This document shows, one piece after another, positions 7,868 to 15,439 of a stretch of 64,000 nt of DNA. Every line of letters starts with the position of its first letter. Within the stretch, counting starts at the first letter, position 1. Both the position numbers and the translations under genes were made by a program. Origin of the DNA: Piscinibacter sp. XHJ-5 (GTDB taxonomy: Bacteria > Pseudomonadota > Gammaproteobacteria > Burkholderiales > Burkholderiaceae_C); assembly GCF_029855045.1 (NCBI RefSeq), contig NZ_CP123228.1, positions 5,580,001 to 5,644,000 on the forward strand, read 5' to 3'. Under the pieces are notes generated by a model. The model did no database searches. It had not been told where the DNA came from and saw nothing but the letters and a program-made list of their open reading frames with translations.

Positions 7868-9424
7868 TTAGCCGCGGCGGGCAAACTCCCGTAGCTTCAA
7901 TCCTGTCGCCAGGAGGGTGCCGAAGTACAGGAGTGCGGCACCAGCCAGGCAGGCAGCCATCAAGCCGATGCGGAGCAAACGCTGTTCCCCCAGCGCGATC
8001 CAGTCGATGCGCCAGGCGGCCCAAGCGAGTGCCGCGCCCATGACGGCGCTGGCCGCGACGACCCGCAGCGAGAACCCCATCCAGCCCGGCGCGGGCACGT
8101 AGCTGCCGCGCCGCCGCAATCCCACCAGCAGCCAGCCGGCGTTCAGCGTCGCGCCCAGGCCGATCGACAACGCCAGCCCCGCATGGGCGATGAAGGGGAC
8201 GAACAGCGCATTCATCGCCTGCGTCAGGATGAGCACCACGACGGCAATCTTGACCGGCGTGCGGATGTCCTGCCTTGCGTAGAAGCCCGGTGCCAGCACT
8301 TTCACGCCGATCAGCCCGAGCAGGCCGACGCCGTAGCCCATCAGCGCATAGACCGCTTGCTGCACGTCGCGGCCGGTGACCGCACCGTAGTGGTACAGCA
8401 CTGCAATCAGCGCCTTCGGAAAGACGAGCAGCGCGACGGCGCACGGCAACGACAGCAGCAGCGCCAGGCGCAGCCCCCAGTCCAGCATGCCGGAGTAGGC
8501 GGCGCTGTCGTCGCGCGCCTGAGCGGATGCCAGCTGGGGCAGCAGCACGACGCCCAGCGCGACGCCGAGCAGGGCGGTCGGGAACTCCATCAGGCGATCG
8601 GCCCAGGTCAGCCACGACACGGCGCCGACGCCGATGTGGGTGGCAATCTGCGTGTTGATGATCAGCGAGAGCTGCGCCACCGACACGCCGAGAAGCGCCG
8701 GCGCCATCTGCTGCAGCACGCGGTGCACCCCCGGATGCCGCCACGCCCCCACGATGGCGGCCGGCCCCATGCCGATGCGAGGCAGGCACCCGACGCGCGC
8801 CAGCGCCGGGAGCTGGATCGCGAGCTGCAGAACGCCGCCGATCATCACGCCGACGGCCAGCGCGTACGCCGGCTCGATGCCCCAGCGCGCGAAGGCCGGC
8901 ACGAGCAGCCACGCCGAGGCGATCACGGCCACGTTGAGCAGGACGGGCGTCGCCGCCGGCACCGCGAAGCGCTTCCAGGTGTTGAGCACGCCCGCCGACA
9001 ACGCCACCAGCGACATGCAGGCGATGTACGGGAACATCCAGCGCGTCATCACCACCGCGCCATCGAACTGCTTCAGCCCGGACCCCATGAGCCAGACGAT
9101 GACCGGCGCCCCCACGATGCCGATCGCACAGGTGACCAGCAGCGCCCAGAACAGCACCGTCGCGACCGCATCGACCAGGCGGCGCGTGACCTCGTCGCCT
9201 TCGCGGGTGCGCGTCTGCGCGAGGATCGGAACGAAGGCCTGCGAGAACGCGCCTTCGGCGAAGAGCCGGCGCAGCAGGTTGGGAATCCGAAAGGCAACCT
9301 GGTAGGCGTCGGCCCAGGCGGTGGCGCCAAAGGCGGCGGCGACCAGCGTCTCGCGCACCAAGCCGGTGATGCGCGAGGCGAGCGTGAACAGGGAAACAGT
9401 GGAGGCGGTCCTCAGCAGGTTCAT
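7868..9424 (-). CDS. murJ: Lipid II flippase MurJ (MviN)
   Basis: 518 residues with about 14 membrane helices. The N-terminus MNLLRTASTVSLFTLASRITGLVRETLVA and the AFRIPNLLRRLFAEGAFSQAFVP segment are highly characteristic of MurJ, which flips lipid II across the cytoplasmic membrane for peptidoglycan synthesis. Its usual Burkholderiales setting, divergent from rpsT, is present here. A perfect TATAAT lies upstream on the minus strand at 9490-9495. Length and motifs are normal, with no sign of truncation. Confidence 0.95.
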   Translation of the reverse strand: MNLLRTASTVSLFTLASRITGLVRETLVAAAFGATAWADAYQVAFRIPNLLRRLFAEGAFSQAFVPILAQTRTREGDEVTRRLVDAVATVLFWALLVTCAIGIVGAPVIVWLMGSGLKQFDGAVVMTRWMFPYIACMSLVALSAGVLNTWKRFAVPAATPVLLNVAVIASAWLLVPAFARWGIEPAYALAVGVMIGGVLQLAIQLPALARVGCLPRIGMGPAAIVGAWRHPGVHRVLQQMAPALLGVSVAQLSLIINTQIATHIGVGAVSWLTWADRLMEFPTALLGVALGVVLLPQLASAQARDDSAAYSGMLDWGLRLALLLSLPCAVALLVFPKALIAVLYHYGAVTGRDVQQAVYALMGYGVGLLGLIGVKVLAPGFYARQDIRTPVKIAVVVLILTQAMNALFVPFIAHAGLALSIGLGATLNAGWLLVGLRRRGSYVPAPGWMGFSLRVVAASAVMGAALAWAAWRIDWIALGEQRLLRIGLMAACLAGAALLYFGTLLATGLKLREFARRG

Positions 9425-9489
9425 TGGCGTTGTTGGAGCGGCCCCACTGGGCAGACTGGGCGGGCAGGGCGACAGGCCCGAAGCGGCGG

Positions 9490-9495
9490 ATTATA
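9490..9495 (-). promoter_or_regulatory. Candidate -10 box for murJ
   Basis: On the minus strand this is a perfect TATAAT, 66 bases before the murJ ATG. No convincing -35 hexamer sits at 16-18 bases. The element lies about 32 bases from the -35 of the divergent rpsT promoter, so the two promoters share one short intergenic region. Confidence 0.45.
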
Positions 9496-9526
9496 GAAAG
9501 TACCCACTAACGTCACGGTGTCGCCT

Positions 9527-9556
9527 TTGCGCCGCCGCGGGTCGAACTGCTATACT
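9527..9556 (+). promoter_or_regulatory. Sigma-70-type promoter of rpsT
   Basis: A TTGCGC hexamer at 9527-9532 and TATACT at 9551-9556 are separated by 18 bases. The predicted transcription start is about 35 bases before the rpsT ATG at 9599. The two hexamers and position fit a housekeeping promoter for a ribosomal protein gene. Confidence 0.6.
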
Positions 9557-9598
9557 CGTCGTCTTTGCCCCAAGCCTTCCGGATCAAGAGTCAAACGC

Positions 9599-9895
9599 AT
9601 GGCCACCTCTTCCAAAGCCAAGAAAAAGACCGTTCGCATCGCGTCGGGCCGCAAGCGCGCGCGCCAGGACGTCAAGCTGAACGCCGCCAACACGGCGCTG
9701 CGCTCCAAGTTCCGCACCGTCGTCAAGAACGTGCAGAAGGCCGTTGCCGCCGGCGACAAGTCCAAGGCCACCGAAATCTTCAAGTCCGCCCAGAGCGTCA
9801 TCGACTCCGTGGCCGACAAGGGCATCTTCCACAAGAACAAGGCAGCGCGGCACAAGAGCCGCCTGTCGGCCAAGATCAAGGCACTCGCCGCCTGA
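9599..9895 (+). CDS. rpsT: 30S ribosomal protein S20
   Basis: 98 residues, lysine/arginine/alanine rich, starting [22 protein letters not shown] and containing [24 protein letters not shown], the conserved S20 signature near the C-terminus. S20 binds 16S rRNA early in 30S assembly. It is monocistronic here, with a promoter upstream and an intrinsic-type hairpin downstream at 9920-9945. The N-terminus is slightly longer than in E. coli S20, as is usual in betaproteobacteria. Confidence 0.97.
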   Translation: MATSSKAKKKTVRIASGRKRARQDVKLNAANTALRSKFRTVVKNVQKAVAAGDKSKATEIFKSAQSVIDSVADKGIFHKNKAARHKSRLSAKIKALAA

Positions 9896-9919
9896 TCGTT
9901 CGCATCCGGATGGCAAAGC

Positions 9920-9945
9920 AAAGGGCTCGCAACCGCGAGCCCTTT
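9920..9945 (+). terminator. Hairpin terminator downstream of rpsT
   Basis: An 11-base-pair perfect inverted repeat (AAAGGGCTCGC / GCGAGCCCTTT) with an AACC loop begins 25 bases after the rpsT stop. The symmetrical A- and T-ending arms would let it act on both strands, and it also lies at the 3' end of the converging DUF3579 gene whose stop is at 9947. Confidence 0.75.
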
Positions 9946-9946
9946 G

Positions 9947-10282
9947 TCATTTCCGGGGCGGCTGCTCGGGGGCGTCCGGCAGCAGACAGGCGTCGCTGTG
10001 CTGAAGCTGGTTGTCGCGGGCGAAGTTCATCACGAAGTCCCACGCCATGGGCTCTATCTCGCGCAGTCTCTCGTTGACGATCACGCACTTCACGCCGTTG
10101 ATCACCCGCGGCACGCAATACGGCGAATAGCCGATGAAGGCGCCGATGCCGCCGCGCACCCCTTCCGGCCGGAAGCAGGACATCGCGCCGCACAGCCGCT
10201 CGGCCCAATCGCTCGGCCGGAAGGTCTTGCCGTCCCGGGTGATGCCCTGGATGAAGACTTGGCGCGGTGTGGGGTCGGTCAT
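9947..10282 (-). CDS. DUF3579 domain protein
   Basis: 111 residues beginning MTDPTPRQVFIQGITRDGKTF, continuing with RPSDWAERLCGAMSCF and VNERLREIEPMAWDFVMNFARDN, the recognisable DUF3579 pattern found in betaproteobacteria between rpsT and argD. No catalytic motif or membrane segment is apparent and the function is unknown. The ATG at 10282 was chosen because the conserved region begins there; the frame stays open further upstream without conserved sequence. It is transcribed convergently to rpsT and divergently from argD. Confidence 0.85.
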   Translation of the reverse strand: MTDPTPRQVFIQGITRDGKTFRPSDWAERLCGAMSCFRPEGVRGGIGAFIGYSPYCVPRVINGVKCVIVNERLREIEPMAWDFVMNFARDNQLQHSDACLLPDAPEQPPRK

Positions 10283-10548
10283 GCGAGGAATCGGGGATGC
10301 GTCCGCCGCCCAGGCGGGGTGCTCGGTCCACAGCGGCGGCCGGGACGAAGGCGTGATTGTGCCGTGAATGTGCTGCGCCGCAGCACGCGCGAGATGGTGG
10401 TCCTTGGCTCCCATGCCGGTGACATCGGCATCTCGGGGCCGACCCTTAGAATCGTTCGCTCCGGCGCGCGGGCGAAATCATCATTTCGGCCGCTGACGGT
10501 CCCCTGTCTTGCCCGACAGCCTCGAGTCCAACGCGGAGCCCGCTCTCG

Positions 10549-11766
10549 ATGAACGCCCCCGACAAGCTGCCCCCCCATCCCGAGCCTCATGTGATGAAGA
10601 CCTACGGCCGCCTGCCGATGGCCTTGTCGCATGGGCGAGGCTGCTGGGTCTGGGACACCGACGGCAAGAAATACCTCGACGCGCTGGGCGGCATCGCGGT
10701 CAACACGCTGGGCCACGCCCATCCCAAGCTGGTGCCGGCGCTGCAGGAGCAGGTCGGCAAGCTGATCCACACGTCCAACTACTACGCCGCGCCGCTGCAG
10801 GAAAAACTCGCCGCCAAGCTGTGCGAGATCTCCGGGCTGAGCAACGTCTTCTTCTGCAATTCCGGGCTCGAAGCCAACGAAGGCGCGATCAAGATCGCGC
10901 GCAAGTTCGGTCACGACAAGGGCATCGAGCGGCCCGAGATCGTCGTCTACGAGAAGGCCTTCCACGGCCGCTCCATCGCCACGCTGTCCGCCACCGGCAA
11001 TGCCAAGGTGCAGGCCGGCTTCGAGCCCTTGGTCGAAGGCTTCGTGCGCGTGCCGCTGAACGATGCCGCCGCCATCGAGCAGGTCGCGGCCACCAATCCC
11101 AACATCGTCGCGATCTTCCTCGAGGTCATCCAGGGCGAGGGCGGCGTCAATCCGGCGAAGGTCGAGTACTTGCAGCAAGTGCGCCGCATCTGCGACCAGC
11201 GCGGCTGGCTGCTGATGCTCGACGAAGTGCAATGCGGCATCGGCCGCACCGGCAAATGGTTCGCCCACCAGTGGGCGGGCATCCAGCCCGACGTGATGCC
11301 GCTCGCCAAGGGCCTGGGCTCCGGCGTGCCGGTGGGCGCCATTGTCTGCGGGCCGCGCGCGTCGCGCGTCTTCGGACCCGGCAACCACGGGACCACCTTC
11401 GGCGGCAACCCGCTCGCCATGCGCGCCGGCATCGAGACGCTGACCATCATGGAAGAGGACAAGCTCCTCGAGAACGCCGCCAGGATCGGCGCGGTCATCC
11501 GCGACGGCGTGCTGCGCGGGCTGCAAGACGTCGCGGGGCTGGTGGAGGTGCGCGGCCAGGGCCTGATGATCGGCATCGAGCTCGACCGGCCATGCGGCGA
11601 GCTGCTGAACCGCGCGGCCGACGCGGGCCTCATGATCAGCGTGACGGCCGATCGCGTGATCCGCCTGCTGCCCCCGCTCATCCTCAGCGAGCCCGAAGCC
11701 CGGCAGGTGCTCGCGATCCTTGTTCCGCTGATCAAGGATTTCCTCGCCTCCACCCCGTCGACATGA
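10549..11766 (+). CDS. argD: Acetylornithine aminotransferase
   Basis: 405 residues, a class III PLP aminotransferase of arginine biosynthesis (N-acetylglutamate semialdehyde to N-acetylornithine). Motifs include FCNSGLEANEGAIKIARK, FHGRSIATLSATGN, LMLDEVQCGIGRTGKWFAHQ and the PLP lysine in PLAKGLGSGVPVGA. An internal ATG at 10594 (MKTYGRLPMAL) is an alternative start. The stop overlaps the argF start (ATGA), so argD and argF are coupled. A TAGAAT at 10447-10452 could be a -10 box but lacks a good -35. Confidence 0.95.
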   Translation: MNAPDKLPPHPEPHVMKTYGRLPMALSHGRGCWVWDTDGKKYLDALGGIAVNTLGHAHPKLVPALQEQVGKLIHTSNYYAAPLQEKLAAKLCEISGLSNVFFCNSGLEANEGAIKIARKFGHDKGIERPEIVVYEKAFHGRSIATLSATGNAKVQAGFEPLVEGFVRVPLNDAAAIEQVAATNPNIVAIFLEVIQGEGGVNPAKVEYLQQVRRICDQRGWLLMLDEVQCGIGRTGKWFAHQWAGIQPDVMPLAKGLGSGVPVGAIVCGPRASRVFGPGNHGTTFGGNPLAMRAGIETLTIMEEDKLLENAARIGAVIRDGVLRGLQDVAGLVEVRGQGLMIGIELDRPCGELLNRAADAGLMISVTADRVIRLLPPLILSEPEARQVLAILVPLIKDFLASTPST

Positions 11767-12695
11767 AGCCCGGCATGAGCCTGATCAAGCATTACCTGCA
11801 GTTCAAGGACCTGCGCGCGGAGGAGTACGCCTACCTCTTCGACCGTGCCGCCATCATCAAGAAGCGCTTCAAGAACTACGAAAAGTACACGCCGCTCGTC
11901 GACCGCACGCTGGCGATGATCTTCGAGAAGGCGAGCACCCGCACGCGCGTCAGCTTCGAGGCGGGCATGTATCAGATGGGAGGCTCGGTGGTGAACCTGA
12001 CCACCGGCGACAGCCAGCTCGGGCGGTCCGAGCCGGTCGAGGACAGCGCTCGCGTGATCAGCCGCATGGTCGACCTGGTGATGATCCGCACGTACGAGCA
12101 GACCAAGCTGGAGGCCTTCGCAGGCAATTCGCGCGTGCCGGTGATCAACGGGCTGACCAACGAATACCACCCGTGCCAGATCCTGGCCGACGTGTTCACC
12201 TTCATCGAGCACCGCGGCAGCATCGCCGGCAAGGTCGTGGCGTGGGTCGGCGACGGCAACAACATGGCCAACACCTGGCTGCAGGCCGCCGACATCCTCG
12301 GCTTCACGCTGCACGTCAGCACGCCCGGCGGCTACGAGATCGATCCACGCGTGGCCGGCGTCGCCAACAAGCAGTGCGTGAAGACCTTCCGCAACCCGCT
12401 CGACGCCTGCCGCGGCGCCCATCTCGTCACCACCGACGTCTGGACCAGCATGGGCTACGAGGCGGAGAACGAGGCGCGCCAGAAAGCCTTCGCCGACTGG
12501 TGCGTCGACCGCGAGATGATGGCCGCCGCGCAGCGCGATGCTTTGTTCATGCACTGCCTGCCAGCGCACCGCGGCGAAGAAGTGGAGGCCCAGGTGATCG
12601 ACGGCCCGCAATCCGTGGTCTGGGACGAGGCCGAGAATCGCATGCACGTGCAGAAGGCCCTCATGGAGTACCTGCTGCTGGGACGCATCGGCTGA
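11763..12695 (+). CDS. argF: Ornithine carbamoyltransferase
   Basis: 310 residues from the coupled ATG at 11763; a second ATG at 11775 (MSLIKHYLQFKDL) gives 306 residues and may be the true start. The carbamoyl-phosphate motif STRTRVSFEAG, the HPCQILAD motif and the ornithine-side FMHCLPAHRGEEV are all intact. It converts ornithine and carbamoyl phosphate to citrulline in the cytoplasm, the step after argD-derived ornithine, which explains the operon. Confidence 0.96.
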   Translation: MKPGMSLIKHYLQFKDLRAEEYAYLFDRAAIIKKRFKNYEKYTPLVDRTLAMIFEKASTRTRVSFEAGMYQMGGSVVNLTTGDSQLGRSEPVEDSARVISRMVDLVMIRTYEQTKLEAFAGNSRVPVINGLTNEYHPCQILADVFTFIEHRGSIAGKVVAWVGDGNNMANTWLQAADILGFTLHVSTPGGYEIDPRVAGVANKQCVKTFRNPLDACRGAHLVTTDVWTSMGYEAENEARQKAFADWCVDREMMAAAQRDALFMHCLPAHRGEEVEAQVIDGPQSVVWDEAENRMHVQKALMEYLLLGRIG

Positions 12696-12779
12696 CGATC
12701 GGCTCCAAGGCGGGGCGACTGGCCGCGTAGGCGAAGCCCCGAGGCCTGGCACCGGTGCTTCGGGGTACCCTAGCCGGCA

Positions 12780-13523
12780 ATGAAGCTGGCCCTCGTGACC
12801 GATCTGCACGCCAACCGCGAAGCGGTGGAGGCGGTGATGGCGCACGCCGCGATTCACGGTGCCGAGCGCTTCGCCTTCCTCGGCGACTTCGTCGGCTACG
12901 GAGCCGAGCCCGGCTGGGTGGTCGACTTCGTCATCGGACACATGAAGCGCGGCGCCGTCGCGGTGATGGGCAATCACGACGCGGCGGTCGTCAAGGGGCC
13001 CACGCCGACCATGGTCCCCCAGGCGCGCGAAGTGGTCGCCTGGACGCGAAACCAGCTCGACGACACGCAGCTCGCCTTCCTCGAATCGCTGCCCTATTCG
13101 ATCACCGAGCAAGACCGCCTTTATGTGCACGCCAACGCGTTCGCACCGACGCAGTGGACCTACATCGTCAGCCGCATCGAGGCCGTGCGCAGCCTGCTCG
13201 CGACCGAGGCCCGCTTCACCTTCTGCGGGCATGTACACGAGCCCAGGCTGTTTCACCTCGCGGCCACCGGCAAGGCCGGCGAGTTCGTGCCGGTCCCCGA
13301 CGTGCCCATCCCGCTGTCGCCGCAACGCCAATGGCTGGCCATTCCCGGCTCGGCCGGACAGCCGCGCGATGGCAATCCCGCGGCCTGCTATGCAATGTTC
13401 GACATCGCGGGCAGCACGCTCACCTACTACCGCGTGCCCTACGACCATGAGGCGGCAGCTGCGAAGATCCGCGCCGCTGGACTGCCCGAGCGACTGGCGG
13501 AACGCCTGATCGATGGCGACTGA
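12780..13523 (+). CDS. Metallophosphoesterase
   Basis: 247 residues of the calcineurin-like fold. Metal-binding motifs appear in order: DLHANREA (residues 8-15), LGDFVGYG (about 39-46), MGNHDAAV (about 63-70) and FCGHVHEPRLF (about 149-159). This is the compact cytoplasmic type related to YfcE and prokaryotic Ser/Thr protein phosphatases of the PPP/MPE superfamily. Its last 11 bases overlap the start of a Ser/Thr kinase gene, which suggests but does not prove that phosphatase and kinase act on the same targets. The substrate is unknown. Confidence 0.88.
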   Translation: MKLALVTDLHANREAVEAVMAHAAIHGAERFAFLGDFVGYGAEPGWVVDFVIGHMKRGAVAVMGNHDAAVVKGPTPTMVPQAREVVAWTRNQLDDTQLAFLESLPYSITEQDRLYVHANAFAPTQWTYIVSRIEAVRSLLATEARFTFCGHVHEPRLFHLAATGKAGEFVPVPDVPIPLSPQRQWLAIPGSAGQPRDGNPAACYAMFDIAGSTLTYYRVPYDHEAAAAKIRAAGLPERLAERLIDGD

Positions 13524-14982
13524 GCCCGTGTCCAGGGTGCCGGACAGGACGCTCACCGAGGGCGATATCGTCGACGGCTACCGGCTCGAGGAGCGCGAGC
13601 ACCAGGGCGGCATGGCGTCGCTGTGGCGCGTGACGAGCGCGAGCGGCAAAGCCGGTCCGCTGCCGCTCATCATGAAGGTGCCACGCATCCGCGGCGGCGA
13701 CGATCCGGCGACCATCGTCGGCTTCGAGGTCGAGCAGATGATCCTGCCGACGCTCAGCGGCCCCCACGTGCCGCGCTTCGTCGCCCGCGGCGACTTCACC
13801 GGCCAGCCCTACATCGTGATGGAGCGCATCGCCGGCGCGTCGCTGAAGGCCCGGCTCGATGCGGCGCCGATCCCGCTCGACGAGGTAGCCGACATCGGCT
13901 GGCGCGTCGCCACCGCCTTGCACGATCTGCATCGCCAGCATGTCGTGCACCTCGACGTCAAGCCGAGCAACATCGTCTTTCGCGACAACGGCGATGCGGT
14001 GCTGATCGACTTCGGCCTGTCGCGGCACGATCGCCTTCCCGACCTGCTGGAGGAAGAGTTCCAGCTGCCGATGGGCACGGCGCCCTACATGTCGCCCGAG
14101 CAGGTGCAGTTCGTGCGCAACGACCCGCGCAGCGACCTGTTCGCGCTCGGCGTGACCCTGTATCACCTGGCCACAGGCGCCCGCCCGTTCGGCCATCCCA
14201 CCACCGTGCGCGGGCTTCGCCAGCGGCTGTTCACCGAGCCGGTGCCCCCGCGGGCGTTGCGGCCCGACTGTCCGCCGTGGCTGCAGGAGATCATTCTTCG
14301 CTGCCTGGAAGTCGACCCCGCGCAGCGTCATCAGAGCGCGGCGCAGCTCGCCTTCGATCTGCGCAACCCGGAGCAGGTGGTGCTCACGCGACGCGCGCAT
14401 CGCCGCTCGACCGGCAGCGTCTGGCGGCGACTGCGCCGCTGGTTCCAAGCCACCGGCAACGAGCCGCGGACCGAAGGCGTGACGCGGCAGACGTCGCGCA
14501 GTCCCATGGTGCTGGCCGCGATCGACGTGGCGGCGGCCGAGCCGTCGCTGCTCGAAGCGGTGCGGCACAGCGTGCAGCGCGTCATGCAGACCGAGCCGGG
14601 CGCGCGCCTCGCCTGCCTGGCCGTGATGAAGATCAACCGCATCGGCATGGACGAGCTGATCGACAAGGACGGCAGCAGCCGTCACGTCAACCTGCTGGTG
14701 CAGCTCAAGCACTGGGCGCGGCCGCTGCTGCAGTCGCTCACGGCGGCCAGGATGCTGAGTGCTCACGAGCAGGATGCGCGCGTCACCTTCCACGTCATCG
14801 AAGCACCTGATGCGGCCAGCGCGATCGTCGACTACGCACGCCGCAACAAGGTCGATCACATCGTGATGGGTGCACGCAGCAGCTCGATGCTGCGCCGCTA
14901 TCTGGGCAGCGTATCGGCCCAGGTGGTGGCGGAGTCGGATTGCACCGTGACGGTGGTCAGAGCGTCCGACACGGTGCGCTAG
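13513..14982 (+). CDS. Ser/Thr protein kinase fused to a universal stress protein domain
   Basis: 489 residues. The N-terminal Hanks-type kinase spans about residues 22-290: ATP lysine K55 in IMKVPR, catalytic loop HLDVKPSN at 146-153 (D148), DFG at 166-168 and APYMSPEQ at 190-197. A basic linker (RRSTGSVWRRLRRWFQ) leads to a UspA-like domain from about residue 330, ending in DHIVMGARSSSMLRRYLGS and CTVTVVR, the nucleotide-binding Usp pattern, though with one residue fewer between its glycines than usual. No transmembrane segment is seen, so a soluble kinase is expected. It overlaps the metallophosphoesterase by 11 bases and is followed by a hairpin. Confidence 0.92.
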   Translation: MATEPVSRVPDRTLTEGDIVDGYRLEEREHQGGMASLWRVTSASGKAGPLPLIMKVPRIRGGDDPATIVGFEVEQMILPTLSGPHVPRFVARGDFTGQPYIVMERIAGASLKARLDAAPIPLDEVADIGWRVATALHDLHRQHVVHLDVKPSNIVFRDNGDAVLIDFGLSRHDRLPDLLEEEFQLPMGTAPYMSPEQVQFVRNDPRSDLFALGVTLYHLATGARPFGHPTTVRGLRQRLFTEPVPPRALRPDCPPWLQEIILRCLEVDPAQRHQSAAQLAFDLRNPEQVVLTRRAHRRSTGSVWRRLRRWFQATGNEPRTEGVTRQTSRSPMVLAAIDVAAAEPSLLEAVRHSVQRVMQTEPGARLACLAVMKINRIGMDELIDKDGSSRHVNLLVQLKHWARPLLQSLTAARMLSAHEQDARVTFHVIEAPDAASAIVDYARRNKVDHIVMGARSSSMLRRYLGSVSAQVVAESDCTVTVVRASDTVR

Positions 14983-15003
14983 GAAGTCCGCGCTGCGGAC
15001 TTC
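14983..15003. terminator. Hairpin between converging genes
   Basis: A perfect 9-base-pair stem (GAAGTCCGC / GCGGACTTC) with a GCT loop starts immediately after the kinase TAG and lies 12 bases from the stop of the converging lipoprotein gene. There is no clear T tract, so it may work with Rho or only protect 3' ends. Confidence 0.5.
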
Positions 15004-15015
15004 GCCGTGTCGGCA

Positions 15016-15324
15016 CTAGTTGGTCGTGGGTGCCGAGGCCGCCGGCGGCACGACGACCACCGTGCTGCTATCGCCCGGACGACCCGGCGCGCCTTGCGGG
15101 CCTGGCTCGCCCGGCTTGCCCGGCTCACCCTGCGGACCGGCGGGTCCGGGCACCGGCACGGGGACCGGCACCGTCACGGTGGTAGGTGCGGGCGCAGGTG
15201 CAGGATCGGTCGAGGCCACCACCGGCGGATTGGCCGGCGCAGTGACCACGGTCTTCTCGCGCTCGCAGGCAGACAGGCTCAGCACGCCCACGAACGCCGT
15301 CATCAAGAGGGTGGATCGCTTCAT
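15016..15324 (-). CDS. Small lipoprotein with collagen-like Gly-X-Y repeats
   Basis: 102 residues. A type II signal peptide ends in the lipobox LSLSAC, giving lipidated Cys20. A Pro/Val/Ala-rich spacer (residues 25-59) leads to nine uninterrupted Gly-X-Y triplets, G60 to about S86 (GPA GPQ GEP GKP and so on), then a Val/Pro/Ala/Ser tail. Envelope anchoring with a short projecting segment is expected. The repeats are charged and proline-rich like bacterial collagen-like proteins, but nine triplets is short for a stable triple helix. No function can be assigned; it converges with the kinase gene and has its own upstream region. Confidence 0.8.
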   Translation of the reverse strand: MKRSTLLMTAFVGVLSLSACEREKTVVTAPANPPVVASTDPAPAPAPTTVTVPVPVPVPGPAGPQGEPGKPGEPGPQGAPGRPGDSSTVVVVPPAASAPTTN

Positions 15325-15439
15325 TCGAACACTCCTTGGTGAATGTGACGCTCACCTTAGCGCCCTCGCGTCGCGCAACGTGTCGGTGACCTCCGCGATT
15401 GCCTGTGGCCGAGTTCCTACGCCTGTTGCCGAATGCAAC

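Noticed and set aside
9425..9598. A regulatory RNA or extra gene between murJ and rpsT
   Set aside because: The gap is accounted for by the divergent promoters of murJ and rpsT; no structured element beyond that is apparent.
12696..12779. Intrinsic terminator after argF
   Set aside because: CCCCGA and TCGGGG can pair over a long spacer, but the stem is imperfect and no T tract follows, so support was too weak to list.
10947..13556. An 869-codon minus-strand frame over argD, argF and the metallophosphoesterase
   Set aside because: It opposes three well-supported genes with intact motifs and itself shows only antisense-type composition.
15080..15160. CRISPR or other DNA repeat array
   Set aside because: The repetitive character comes from Gly-X-Y codons in the collagen-like lipoprotein gene; there are no spacer-repeat units.
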